This document shows, in pieces, positions 27,071 through 40,200 of a DNA stretch of 64,000 bases. Within the stretch, counting starts at the first letter, position 1, and each line of letters begins with the position of its first letter. The stretch is from Microvelia longipes (lineage: Eukaryota > Arthropoda > Insecta > Hemiptera > Veliidae). The stretch is from positions 15,607,606 through 15,671,605 of the forward strand of contig JACMZG010001914.1 of the NCBI GenBank assembly GCA_018340805.1. Direction: 5' to 3'. The notes beneath the pieces were generated by a model. That model saw only the letters and a program-made list of their open reading frames with translations, was not told where the DNA came from and made no database searches. The position numbers and the translations under genes were made by a program.

Positions 27071-28440
27071 TATTTAAAATAATTTTGCATGTATGCTAGT
27101 TCGAAATAACAGGAAAAATGAAACACCAGGTGGCTTCATTCAACCCTTTATATTTTCTCTATGTAAAATTAACTGAGGTGATGTAAAGATAATTTAGATG
27201 TCAAATTGAACATCTAATGTGGAATACATGTAGGAAATTCTGTTAGGAATGTCATTTGAAAGAGCTGAACAAGACTAATCTTTTTTTCTTTTGATCTCAA
27301 CGTTGGGAAATTAACTTTTCTTATGAAAACACTTATATCTAGAAAATGAGACGTCGCCGATAACTGTCCCTATCATTTGTAAGCACTGCCAACATTGTGG
27401 CGTTAGTAAAACTATCTATAGCAAAGCCTTCAGTTATTTAAGCATTTGATTAAATCACTTATTTACGTGACAGATCAATTTAAGATTATTCTTTAAGTAC
27501 TGATTACTTGAAACACTGATGTATAATTTACTATTTTCAAATTTTTCTTTATGCATAAAATCAATCAGTATACTTAATTTTCATTTTTGTACTATATTTT
27601 CATGATCATCTATTCTTTATTACTGCTAAATAGTCAACACAAACCGATAAATTCTCAAATAAACTTTTCATTCAAAGCTAATAGCACCAAGAATGAAACC
27701 CCTTTTAAAAAGAATTTGCAAAAAATAATGTCGCTGGTATTCCGATTTAAATCTCTTCATACAAAACTGATGGGATTTTAAATTTGCAAAATTCATGGGA
27801 TTAATGGTTTTCCACGTAAAAAAATATATTCCCAACGGTGGTTTAAAACCGAAATCTTTCAGAAGGGTTTACAATTAGCAACTGGAAAAAACAGGCCAGA
27901 TAACAGGTTCTAAAAGAGATCAAATCTGTGTTGGATTACCTTTACATTTAACTACAAAACCAATAGGCTTTAAATTGTGAATTTCTCCCATTTGTTTAGA
28001 ACATATATACAATGTTCTGTTTCTTCTACTATTTGTATCGATTTAAAGTGGATGTACAAGTTTAAACAATTATACTAAACTATACTTGCGAATTGCAGTA
28101 GAATGACAAAATTTCAGAAGCATATTATTTTTAGTTGATTCTTCTGTAGGGTGGTCATTATTATGTAATGAAAATTACAATTGATATTGCAGTTGTATAA
28201 ATGAATTTTTTATTTGTAAAAATTTGAAGTTAAAGTTGGTGCTGTTGCATTACATTACAAAATTATGTTATATACAGTTGTGTAAGTTTACGAGTTAACA
28301 TTGCTATGCCATCATAGTAGTAATAGTAAGGGTCAACCCCCTAATGAGTTGACTTCACTTTTGGATCCTTTCCACCAACCCCAAAATCGTCCACCCACTA
28401 CTACATCACCGTTATCTTATCCTCATCAAACCTCTTGTTA

Positions 28441-28622
28441 CGATGGATAAAGGTGAGAAGGCCTTGCCATCTTAAAGACTCTAGTTCCTCCTCTTGTAGA
28501 TATTCTGATCTGAATAGTTGAATCTTGAGCCTTCCTAATCCTTAAAATATTCCTAAGTAGTGATATTCTGTTTCCTCATCGTCGTCATCACATATTGGAC
28601 AAAGGGGTTCATTACCACCTTC
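28441..28622 (-). pseudogene. Degraded C-terminus of a non-LTR (LINE) retrotransposon polyprotein
   Basis: On the minus strand one frame reads EGGNEPLCPICDDDDEETEY, then HYLGIF, a stop, and GLGRLKIQLFRSEYLQEEEL followed by ESLRWQGLLTFIHRNK. The CPxC...EET.YH pattern followed by a short Leu-rich tail (LLTFIHR) is the usual end of LINE polyproteins, after the reverse transcriptase. An in-frame TAA replaces the region where the final Cys is expected. Sequence upstream on the minus strand (28623-28740) continues in a shifted frame. It is an inactive relic; the clade cannot be assigned. Confidence 0.6.
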
Positions 28623-28784
28623 ATTAATGACATGCCATCATTGTTCTCTAGATATGCTGTAAGTAAGATGTTATTATAATACAATACATTTTCGGCTTGT
28701 CTTTTAATTTGACTGAAAATCCACGAGTTGGTTACGTGGGTCTTAGTTGGTAAAAAGGAAAAAGAAAAGAAGACAAGTCCCGCA

Positions 28785-29043
28785 AATGGGCGGGATTTGT
28801 AGCGTGGTATATGTGGGAAGGTTTCATTATTGATGCTACCACTGATCCACCACAACGGAGAGGTGAGTGATATTAATAAAGTCACTAAGTTTCTGGGAAC
28901 TTTGTAGAGGTAAAGCCTTTGGTGAATGAAGTCCCAAACGCAGTGCCTTTAAACCCACCGCGTATAATTAAAAAAATAGATGAGGACTACCACGTGACGT
29001 AATTCCACCCACTGGTGAGCTTGAGTTGAATTAAAAAAAACAA
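28785..29043 (-). repeat. SINE-like element with tRNA-derived head, copy 1
   Basis: On the minus strand GGATCAGTGGTAGCATCAAT resembles a tRNA A box, and GCTACAAATCCC about 35 nt later resembles a B box (two mismatches). A GTGGGTGGAATTACGTCA block lies upstream near 28990-29010. The block is shared with 6895-7045 in the same relative order, which shows a dispersed family. A direct fold as an intact tRNA is not possible. The tRNA origin is an inference from the boxes. Confidence 0.45.
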
Positions 29044-30015
29044 ACCGATTAAAAAAAGATCTATTTTTATATTTGCATCAAATTCATAACTTTAAACGTC
29101 TTAACTAAAAAAATATCCTAATTTTCTATCATTTCTATAATAGATTATCTCGTGATAAAAAGTCATAATATTTAGTAAGAGAAAAAGATAAATCCCATGA
29201 AAATCCCCCTCGAGAAAGAGAAAAAACTACTCCAATGAAAAACTTGATAGTTGCATTGGTCCAACAGGTAGGAAAACCACTCCACTCTGTAACCATTTAG
29301 GACTTACACAAAATTGAAAAACAATCAAATATTACACAAACTGTTGCTCTTACGTATTTTCGAACTATATTAACATAAATCTATAATTAACATATTTAAA
29401 TTTTGTTTTATTTTTATTCATTAATACTTTTTTTAAGAAGTAAATAAATTATTGGTTGATGTATATAACATTTTGTTTTTATTTAGGTAAGATATGGGGC
29501 AAGGCTTTCGTGTCCGCTTCCATTTCTTACCATATTACTCTTTTCAAGGGTTTATGAGTTTTTCTTAAAACTTTTCTTTGCGTCAAGAAAAGCGAAATTT
29601 TCTCAGTTTTTACTCGTTATTTTTTTTGTTTAGCGACTTCATTTCCTTTTAAAAATATCGAGTGACTCATTTATATTATTTTTGTAATTTTTATATTAAA
29701 TTTGTTCTTGGAAGTATATAATTTAAAGACAGATAAAAAATAAATCAAAGTTACTTTTTGGCAATTTTTGGATAAAAAATTTGAAACTTTAAATATAAAA
29801 AGAATACCTTCCTTTTTTATATTAAAGTAAATACGATAGTAAAATTAAAACACGCTGCCATGTTTGAAACAAAAGCTTTTTCGGTGAAATAATTAAATGA
29901 GTGAAATATTTTGAATAAATATACAAGAACATGCCAACCTCAGATTTGGTTAATGTGACGCCGGACTCGGATCATATTAACAATTATTTTCCATAACTTT
30001 TTGTAATATTTTTTT

Positions 30016-30245
30016 TATTAAAAAATCGGGTACGGGGTATCTCAATGCTTTTCCTCATCACATCGGATTCGCTACGCTTATCCTCCCTACTTCAGACTCG
30101 CTTCGCTTGTCCTCAGAATATACAACTCGTCAAATGTATACGAATACACCACTCCGGACTCGCTTCGCTCGTCTTCAGATACATTCGTTTTATCCCCAGC
30201 GGTCACCCAACCAGGCACTGACCTGAGCGAACCGGAAGCTCTTGA
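30016..30245 (-). repeat. Dispersed repeat family A, copy 4 (3' part)
   Basis: Read on the minus strand it holds the CTCAGGTCAGTGCC...GGGTGACCGCTGGGG block, GACGAGCGAAGCGAGTC twice, and GGATAAGCGTAGCG. It ends at the ACCCCGTACCCGATTTTT word seen at the end of copy 2. The 5' half with the TTTACTTTTCC head is missing, so this is a truncated copy. Confidence 0.75.
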
Positions 30246-30399
30246 AAATTTGTTACTTTAAATAAACAATAATTGAGTTTTAAATATGGCATGGGTATTT
30301 AACAAATGTTTAGTGTTTTTTTATGTATTTTAAAGTCTATTGTGTAAGTAACAGTAATTTTGTAGTTTATTTGATTAAATTAGCTGTCGGTGTTGGGAT

Positions 30400-30470
30400 T
30401 ACTTTTTCGATGTTTTGAAATTCAACCAATAGGACCCCTCTAGCAATTATATCTCTATGCTAATGAACCT
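30400..30470 (-). repeat. SINE-like element, fragment 3
   Basis: TCGATGTTTTGAAATTCAAC, then CAATAGGACCCCTCTAGCAA, match 6847-6890 closely. The fragment lies 150 bp beyond a truncated family A copy. Confidence 0.45.
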
Positions 30471-32691
30471 CAAAATCCATTTAAAATTTACTCAATTTTT
30501 AGGTCTAAGTTGTGAATAATGAAAATTTTCACAGAGTATATCAATAAGCTGAAAGCTAGGAAAAGTCTATTGTAGTCAAAAACTTCATATACATAAATGA
30601 CACGATTATCAGTCGTACCACCCTCTTCAAAACGATACAAAAGACAACACTGAATGATCGATTTTTGTTTTTGCTTCAAAATCTAAACTGAGACCTGTAT
30701 TCTACTGTCTACACGAGTATTGTTTTATTAAAAGACTATCACATTGTTAATGTTTGTAAACCATATGCAATCGTGTGTGGACTGGGTGTTTATATTGACC
30801 AAAGGACACTATTATTAGTATGTTTCATTCTTCAAAGAACAACTTTTGCAAAATGTTTATTGAATGTTCATAATATCTCTATTTCAGTTTAATATTTTGT
30901 ATGTACTTCTGAATTAAAACCCATTTTGATCTTAAGGTATTTTAATCGTTTAATAACCTAAAATTGCTTGAAGGCCAATTAGGATTACTTTTTATAATTA
31001 TCGTTTTGTATTTAATTTAGTAATAATAGAAAATTAAATCGTAATTTCCATTTTATATTAATGACATTTTAACTGTATAGTATCTATTGACAAGTTGCTA
31101 TGGTGATAATATGTAAACAAAGGATATAACTATTATTTGTTTAAATTTTATAGAGGAATTTGTAATATTAATTACTCTTAATCATTAGTAATTTATATTA
31201 TAGAATGCTCGTATATAAGTATAAAATAAAATGTATTAATATATAATAAGTATCAAGTGAATTTTTAAAACGTTAGTTGTTTATAAAGTATATCATAGTA
31301 AAAGATAATAATTATTTATTAAGAGAAAGAAATAATAATATTACAGCCAGACGAAACATATAAACGATATCGTCAATAAACATACTGAGCGAGTCACCCT
31401 ATTTGTTGATGTAATTTCTTTTGACTGTTAATTGAACTGCTGCTGTAACACTATGATAGAACGTCATGAAGGTTATTGTTAGATTTAGAGTTCTCAATAT
31501 AGAACCCTACCTTTTAAAACAATTATCTTGTCCATCCTGCATTTACAGTAAACATATGTTCATTGTCTATGCAAACTAAATATGTCGACCAATAAATTAG
31601 TTGGAGCTAATAATGAGTTAGAAGTAAATACAATAAATATCGCATTGGCACTTAAGACTTTTAGAGTTGTATTACTAGTGAAATAAATACGAAAAACGCA
31701 ATCGATAAATGTTGAGAAAATAATCATTTATTCTTAGACTAAAGAGGCCATTGACTATAAATTTTGTATATCTAATTGAGCTGAAGTTAGTTTTAATATG
31801 AGTTCTTGCATTGATATTTCTATGTTTATTATACCTATCTTATTATATTATTTCTTATAAGAAGATTTGATTTAGTTTGTGGACTATAACAATTTATTGG
31901 GTAGTTTCCCGAATAATTACCTGAGTAAAGGAAGAAACCGTTTAATTTCGGCAGAACTTGGAATTAGGTACAATTATGCACTATTCAGGTGTTTACATTT
32001 TCCTCAGTGTTTTAAACTTTTCGAGTGGGCTTTAGATGTAGATATGAACATAATATGAGCCATATTGGTTTATATTGTTTATGAGCAATTTATAACGTCG
32101 TTAACCAAATATAAACGTCATCATCTATTTTTTAAACATCTGATTTGAATGCCACCTGTTCTATTTGTTGTAATAATGCTGACGTCACACTTACAGCTGA
32201 TACTCCTTTAAACGATTTTCTTCAATTCGTTACATTCAAAACCGTTGTGTAAGGTCCTTGAAAAAAAAAAATAACTAGGTAACCGTTTGAACCTGATCTG
32301 AAAATTCAGGTCTTAAAAATATTTCCACACTTTCCCTTATAAGAAACATCTTATAACGTTGTTAACGCTTTCCCCTTGAAACTAATCAGCCGTGAAGTGA
32401 GTCTACTAACCCAGGTGCAGTCCACGAAGAAGAAACCGAGCGACATCATTTTGTTTGGATGTATAGAAAAAGTTTTACTCTTCTTATGATAGCTTCCTGG
32501 AATAATCAGGTCAAAGTGTTACGAGTCTTATTTTGCGAAGTCGATATTGTGGCATTTTGAATTTCTCAATTGGAATTAACCATATTTTGAAACACAAACT
32601 TGTGCTAGACTATAGCAACATAAGTTATGATCGGTACGCTGGTTGGACTCCATCCTGTTGAGCATAAAACTTAGCTAATGCAGCGTACTGT

Positions 32692-32735
32692 TTATTAGCG
32701 AATTTCCTAAGGAAAAATGAGCTCAAGAGATTATT
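32692..32735 (+). repeat. Dispersed repeat family C, short fragment
   Basis: TATTAGCGAATTTCCTAAGG followed by AAAAATGAGCTC matches the family C opening. A similar AAATGAGCTTACTAGATTG occurs in the 52905 copy. Confidence 0.5.
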
Positions 32736-32949
32736 TATTGTAATATACAACCCAAAGTACGTTTATAACCCATATAAGCATATAATTTTACTATTAACTT
32801 TTTATTAATAATTTGAAGTAATCAATTATGTCTTTAGAGCCATAGATATGTGATGAGTCACGAAGTTAGACATATGACAATTTGTCTGGTGACTTGAGAT
32901 ATACAGAAAAAGTATTGGATACCAAAACTATAGATGTCCACTAAGTACA

Positions 32950-33092
32950 GGCTCGTAGCTAGCCAGAACTTCTAGGAGAGGGGAATGTTTCGCACACCTT
33001 TAAGGAACTTCCGCTAAATCTGCTTCGTCAGGGGGGCAAAATTTGTCCCATGCGATCGGCGTCTCTCTTGCCCCTCCTGGCTATGGGCCTTA
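32950..33092. repeat. Small G-rich foldback relic
   Basis: GGCTCGTAGCTAGCCAG at 32950-32966 with AGAGGGG after it, and CCCCTCCTGGCTATGGGCC at 33071-33089 in inverse orientation, form imperfect inverted ends around a 100-bp body with a GGGGGGCAAAATTTGTCCC word. It resembles the GGGCGTAGCCAGGGGG ends of the 40 kb element. Confidence 0.45.
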
Positions 33093-35542
33093 TCTGGTGC
33101 CCGACCATGAAGTTAAATTGACTACCGCCAAAGATTAGTAGAAGAAAAAGTTTTATTAGTTCATTTTAACCCACTCCTTTAGTGGCTTAGAGAGATTACT
33201 GTAGACCAATAACATTTCTTTCTGCGCTGATGTTTTGTCGTCTGTCATTTATTATTGACCAAATACAATAAAAGTTATTAGTTATAGGGAAGTTACCCAA
33301 AAATATTATTATTGATCACCTTAAAAGAGTATAACCCTTTGTCGTGAAATATATGCGCATGCGCATAATGTATTTGCTTGTGACATACTAATAGTTAATT
33401 TTGCTCATAAAAATTAATAATAGATATGATTAGGAAGTTTTTGTTTGTGAATCTACATCACATTGCCACTAAGTTGATTGTTGATTATTTAACTGTTGAT
33501 CTTATAATAATACCTCCCTCAAGAAATACATTTCTTTTTATTTACATCGTGTGAGGTTGTTAATATCAAATCTACAGGCACGGGTCGTAAACGATCAAAA
33601 TAAAGAAAGTAGATAATAATTATAAGAAATATGTCGAACAGATGATTGTAACAGATGGACTGTGAGTTTATTTTTAAAACGTTTTAATTCCAGAGTTGGA
33701 TACTACATCCTTTTCGCTGTAGGGGAGTTATAACGCGTGTTTGAACTTAGTCCAGGTGTTAAGCATTCCGGATTACTTTTAGGATTTCATATGAGAACGA
33801 ATAATTGCAGTTTTTATCTAATATTATTTTTGAGAAAACTATCCGTTAAACGATGAAATCCGTTGTTTTACGTTCCAGTTAAATTATTATCTTTATATCT
33901 ATAGTTAGATTGCAGAAATACGTTTCATAGACCTAATATATCGATTGAATATAAAATTGACTCCCAAGTAGTTGTGTTATTCTCCCAACTATGAGGCATC
34001 AACCGAAACTGGATTGGTTTGCAAGAAAAGAAGAATTTCAAAGGAAATTCGCCGAAAAAACACTTATTAAACGCTTACGTAATAATTTCGAGTGGCTGGG
34101 AATAGTACTAAATGCATACATTTTGTTTTCGTTTACTAAGCTGTAATTAGAAGAAAATAAAGTACCTCCTTTGCAGACGGGAGTCTTTAGTCCCTGATAA
34201 AGATAAGAAAAGTAGTGAAATATCCGATTTTTATCTATTCGCTTAAATACTTCCCTTTCTGCTCCAGATAATTTTTTTAAAAAATATTAAAATTTGTAGC
34301 TAACCAAGGTAAAAGGGTCTGGGTCTAGTGCTATAGAATAACCTCTTGGTTCATTTTATAGCTACGGCTGAGAAGAGATGTTGGACCGACTCCAAGGTGA
34401 ACCGTCAAGTCTGTCTAATCTATTTTATCAGACATCATCTATTAGAATTGTTAGCTGTCCTTTTATTTTCTAACAATATAACTTTGCTCAAGAGTTTTGG
34501 AGCGATAAAGCAAATCCAAAAGAACTTTTTGATCTATTTTAAGTACCAAATACAATTGGATTATTCTCTGTTCTTTTATTGGATTATCCGTTGCTTTCTT
34601 AACGTCTTTATTTTACTCATTTCTAACAAGTACGTTATTCAAAAGGGTTTTCCAGGTAAAAGAGGGATTTAGTTATTTGCTGTAAGATTTTGTCTCCATA
34701 ATCGAAAAATCAATCTCTATTGGATCGTTAATTTTGCCAAACTGCATCATACGTGCTACTTTACAATAACGTTTTGTTTAACAGCACCAAAATGTGTTAA
34801 TGACATTCCCCCATGTCATAGAGGGGCTATTATTTCTCTCTTGCTTTTATAAATTTCAATTTAACGTTAAATTTAAATGAGTTGTTATTCTTTGGAAAAA
34901 GGTTTTAAATTACAATATTTAATGAGCCGTTGAATTGTAAAATGGCATCATAAGTTGTAATTAGTTTTTAATTAAAATAAAACCCATTTATTGATCGAAA
35001 TATGTAATACAAAGTTTGTTTTCTTTTGATATCGTTTGGAGGAGATAGTCATTATAAAGCACTTTGCTGTGGCTCAAAGTTGTTATATTTTTTAGTCTTA
35101 TTTCTCTCGAGCGAAGTGTCATACAGCTAACTCGAATTAATTTCAGTGTTTTAACAAGTTAAAAACTGATGGTTTTGTAAAAAAAACCCTTGCAATTAAT
35201 TTTGCTAGTTCTAGTTAAAATTGTTTTTTTTTTAAATTTTTTAACAGTTCGTTTTACTCTAATAGTTTAATTTTAATATATATAAATTCAAAAGAGAGAG
35301 AATAATTGTTCAGGAAGATTTTCCCTCTCTTCTTTTAATCATGGGTTTTTACTTCATTAAAACTTTTTTGTGATTGATTCTCAGCCTTTATGAATTTGAT
35401 TTAAAATTTTCAGTATTATCTAACCATCCACATGTATCCAAAAATATTTATGAAATCTTCAGTTCTGCTATTTTTATTCAAGGTTTAGTTTTTATTTGTT
35501 TCTACCATATAAATTTATCCTTACTTCTTTTCTGTTTGTTAG

Positions 35543-35621
35543 GTTTAGCAGCAGCTTTCCCTGGTTTGAGAGCGGCTGGTTATCCAACAACCGCTGTAGC
35601 AGCTTTACAACCACAATATGG
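35543..35621 (+). CDS. RBM24: RBM24/RBM38-like RNA-binding protein, internal exon (start of C-terminal domain)
   Basis: The exon is 79 nt. The acceptor is a T-rich tract ending in TTAG at 35539-35542, and the donor is GTATGC from 35622. One base of the first codon comes from an upstream exon outside the view and two from here. The exon ends with two bases (GG) of a Gly codon completed by the A at 54635. It encodes an Ala/Pro/Gly segment, LAAAFPGLRAAGYP then TTAVAALQPQYG. In the RBM24/RBM38/SUP-12 family this follows the single N-terminal RRM and its AKPR linker. Family members bind GU-rich RNA and control alternative splicing and mRNA stability, notably in muscle. The RRM itself is not in this exon. 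The family call rests on the three exons read together; this exon alone would be weak. Confidence 0.82.
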
Positions 35622-37210
35622 GTATGCATTTTTACTTATTTTTACGATGGTTCAATCATAATTTGGATAATTTAGACAATATTAAATAGTTTTAAATAAT
35701 AATCCTCTAATTAAGAGGGATCTAGATTTATTTAAAAGGTATATCCTTGAAGCAAAAAGCATATGTACTTCTCGCACGAAGTCGTCTTAATAAAGTGAAG
35801 AAAAGGTTAATAAAGATGTAGAATATGTTACCGCTGTTGGTTTCATATTAGGATTTTCAGATGAGACATAATCTCGTTTCAGTGAAGAAAGTATAGAACC
35901 CTTTCTTCCACTTTATTGCCCGCTATGTACCGAAAGATTTGCTCTTCTATGTCTAATTTTTCTTTGAAACATGAAAATTGCATTGTTTGTAATTATTAAG
36001 TCTTTTTTTCAAAATTGAGATTACAAATTATTTTAATTTATATTAAGTTTACATGTAATTTACTTTCTTAATATTAATCTCACCTGCGAACTTGAAAATA
36101 TATGGCATACTGCATTTTTATTAGCAACATTAAAGTGTTGATCAGTTTTATTCCCCAACTTTTGATTAATATCTTAGTGTAAATTGCTAAATTGAAACCT
36201 TTTAAATAAAACTTAAAATTTATCTTGTCTCTCAATTGAAGGTATAATTTTTGTTTAAGTCCCATTTCATAGAACAATATAACAAACATTAAGGGTCAGT
36301 GAACCCTTAAGAAGGTATTTTCGGAAAAAATACCCTAACCTTACCCCAGCCTTGAGATCTTATGTAATTTTCTTTTCTTAAGTTCCCCTATTCTTTATCT
36401 ATTTCCTGACTTCCTACGGGTTTTCCTTAATATCCTCAATCTTGTGAAAGTGTCCGCCATCTTATTTTCCCCTGCTTTCTTTATAAGCCCCATCTTTTTT
36501 AACTTACTTTTATGTCAACGGTGCAACTAAAAGTTTTTTGTGCTAAAGCTGATTTGGACTTTTCATTTTGAAAAGAATTAAGTTATCTTTTTTCCACCCT
36601 GTGCCAGGACTGTTTTGTAGGTATTACCAAAAATAAATACCCATTATGGTTACATTGTTCGCAAGTTGCCTTTAGTTTTATAAAAGTTGATCATAGTAGT
36701 TAATAGAAGTTGATTATAGTAGTAGATCTTTATTACCCCAACCTTTTTCCAACGCCAACGTATGGAACTACTAACAAAGTTCTGATGTTGTATGGTCATA
36801 AAAAGTTCTGTAAAATAAGTAATACCAACTTAGAAGTTTCTTATCATGAAGGCTGTGAATCTGACCAATCTTCGTATCATTCGAATTTGTTATTTACATC
36901 TCAAGGAACTTATACTCTTCGTTCAATTTTTTTTTACTAGTTCGATGTAATTGCATCTCTAGTTTAAATTTATAGAAATAGAGTGTGTACAACATTAAAA
37001 GAAAGACATATAAACTATATGCTTAAACAAAATGATTAAATAAAATCTGTCCCATGACTCAGCTACTTCGCTGATGGTTTAAGCAGTTTAACCAGTTTAA
37101 GTCAAACCCTTAAACATTTATTTCTCTATTTTTGCTTAGGTGACATTTTTGAGGAGTCCTTACATAGAAGTTCTATACACTATGCACGATACTAATATAA
37201 TACTATACAC

Positions 37211-37237
37211 TATACATAATGATCTTCATTATGTATA
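37211..37237. other. 12-bp perfect inverted repeat with 3-nt loop
   Basis: TATACATAATGA pairs with TCATTATGTATA. It is AT-rich and in the 19 kb intron. ACTATACAC words are repeated just upstream. Confidence 0.7.
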
Positions 37238-40200
37238 ATTTAATTATTTTTTTAATAATTTATGTTATTTTAAAATGTTTTCTCCTCGCTTTTAAAACAA
37301 TAGAGCTATAAATGTCCCACCTGACAAATCCGTATACCTCTACAAATGTAAAATAATTTAACAGACTGTAATGTTTTTTAAAATTATCTTAAAGGCATTA
37401 AATAGAGAAAATAAAAAAAATATTTCAAGTCTAATCAGTGTTACCAAAAAAACTTTTAGTTTGTACTAAATAATACGTTTTTATTTTTAAGAACATTTTC
37501 AATAAATGTACAATTTCAGGTCACTGGGTAAGTGTAGTGGTGAAATATTATACTTTGAATACTTTTCATTTTATTCTTTATAAATATGGATAAGTTGTGC
37601 TGTGTTTTACAGAGGGTGATGATAGTTGAAGATTCTGCCACTAGGATGCGGTGAGATCGTATAAAATAGACACAAACCAACGTAATGTGATGTCGTTATA
37701 CTCTAACCTTGCTCACACTCCATGCCTATCGTTGTTTTTTCTTTTCTTTTTTTGTGGGTTCATTTTTTGACACCATATTTTTTATTAATTTATTTCTTTT
37801 TTATTTATAATATATTTAAAAAAAAGAATAAAAGTAAATGAATAAAACTCATATAAAATCCGGCGAGTGTCGGTTTGTGGTGTAATAGGTTTTATTAATT
37901 TTAAAATTCATCCCCACTTAAAAATAATTCTTGAAAAATAAAATTTTACGACATTTCACGTTTTGAATAACAGTTGCACTTTCAAATACTGCGCAGTTCA
38001 TTACGCTGTGGTAGTAAATAATTGCACAGTTTGATAAATCAAAGCTTTTCATTACATTCACTTTGCTTGTACCACATATTAACATGGATTCCACTTTTTT
38101 ATTATATCATACTATAATTATAGGAGCAATTTTGCTCTTAGATGATAGTAGTATTATCCTTAATATAATACTTGCGATGCTATCGTGCAACGATGAGCAT
38201 TAGCAAACCACTCTATAAATCTACCTCTCCTGAGGCCAAAACTTCCTTACTGCGTAAATACACCACTCTCTCAATTTAGTTTGTAATCTAAACATTTTAA
38301 AATGCCTTCCAAAAATTCATGAATTTTTAGTGAAATTAATGGAATTAATGAGTCCTTTGAAAAATATATTTCAAATTTTTGATCGAATTACGCCGAAACT
38401 CGCTTGGACATTAAAAACATATGTCAGTAGTGTTTTATTTGCTGTTGATTTGTTTCTTTTATCTTTTTTTATCTTATCTATTTCATATTTATTTATACCT
38501 ATCGCCTTATTTAATAATACGGTTTTTATTGTATTTTATTTTTAACTAATAAGCGTTGTAGTAAGTGTATTTTTTTGATGTTTTAAAAACTAGTAACCAA
38601 ACAAAAAAATATTTATTTGTTTCAAAATAAATATAGTTTCATGCTGTTTTATCTTTATCCTGAATGGTTTTCTTTTTCGTATATTATAACTAATTTCTTA
38701 TACTTTTCCAATTCTCTATAATATTTTCATAGGTCATGTGATGATTGGAATGATAGGTATTTCTAGAATCAAATGATAAAACAATCTTAGTCAAATTTGA
38801 CAGTAGCTTTTATTGAAATTATAAAAATGTATACAAGAATTATGAAATTACTATAAGTATATTTTAGTTGTAAGGTTGCAGTTAATAGTCTAGGAATGAC
38901 TCTATCTCAAGTACAAAAGACTGACGTCTTATAGCTCTTGACTGATATCTCACAGCACTTGACTTATGCCATTAAGTTTTACTGAAGTTATGAGCTCTTG
39001 ATTTATGATACCTTCAGCTCGGTTGACTTCAACCCTACAATAAACCCATAAAGCCTTATTTTTATTTTTATATATTTATGTTTTATCTATTACTTATTTT
39101 ATCTCTACTACAATATTCTTAGATTATTATTTAGGTTATTCCTTAATTGTTTTTTATAGTTAGAACTGACCCTCGGATTTAATTTGTTGATTTCAATCCA
39201 TAAAAGTTTTTTTGCACGTGTAAACAAACAAATGCTTTTAAAAGTACATAAAAATGGATTTTGGGTTGTTTTATTTTGGTTATAGGGGTTTTGTTTTGTA
39301 TTGAGTTAATTTTTTAATGATTTTGTTTTTTGTTTAGTTTTTAATTCCTTGTAATAGTTTTATACTGGTTTGGGTGTTTTGTTTTATTTTACGTTGTTAT
39401 AATTTAACATTTTTTAATTATACTGAAGATGGCATTAAACAGGAAATGTGATAGCTAGACATTTTTAAAATTGTTTATAGGCGAGCTAGGTTATTTAATA
39501 AATAAAAAATTAGCCGTACTAAGTTATTTTTAAATGGAAGTTAAATATCAATTGTTAAGTAAAATTTTTCATTGTGTCGTTACCAGTGTTTCTTAAACTT
39601 TGACTCTAATATTCAAGCAATTTAATTACAACTCTGTGTTCTTGATAATTTGGAAAAACATTATTACTATTACACTATATTTTCCTTGTTACGTAAGTGT
39701 TTATTACTTTAATTCATAATTTTCATTGTTCTATTTTTTATTATTTTTTAAGAACATGGAGCTTTGTTAGGAAGGTTAGAGTTAAAAATTTATTTATGCT
39801 ATTTCTATTTAAAGTATATCTCATTACATTCTGTAAATATAACCAGCTAAATAGTGTCTCCTTTTCTATTTATTTTATATAAATTATTTTACCAACGTTT
39901 GTTTTATAAATTTATAATTTATCATCCTACTTTATAACCGCTAAATGATATAACGATTTATTGTGTAACGCTATTACAACGTTTTATTGAAAGCGTTTTA
40001 TGTTGTCCTTTTTTCTGAGTTTTTAACGTTTTTCTGGGTAATTTGATTAGAATTATATTCCTTTACAAAAAATTTGTTTGTTATTAATTGATTTCTTTTT
40101 TAGGTATTAATTTTTTTGCTTTCGGTGTTGGGTTGCTCCTGGCTTTTTTTAAGTTTTTGATGTGTTTTTTAATTGTAATTATTTTTTAAAATGTTCTTTG

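Larger units (their letters stand above)
1..35542. other. Upstream intron or intergenic sequence, no supported exon
   Basis: This is AT-rich sequence leading to the first recognised exon. The longest open frames here (113 codons at 2081-2422, 108 codons at 34346-34672) are hydrophobic or low-complexity and match no family I know. Translation of the RRM hallmarks (FVGG, GYGFV, AKPR) was not spotted on the + strand, so the RRM exons probably lie before position 1. That would make the intron at least 35.5 kb. The region holds the repeats listed separately. Otherwise I see only A/T-rich unique sequence. Confidence 0.6.

Noticed and set aside
28553..28885. 110-codon minus-strand open frame
   Set aside because: It overlaps the LINE relic but in a different frame; the LINE-like CPxC motif is read in the neighbouring frame. 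The long frame itself is not the ancestral protein.
34346..34672. 108-codon + strand open frame
   Set aside because: It is a hydrophobic, Ile/Phe-rich chance translation with no recognisable domain.
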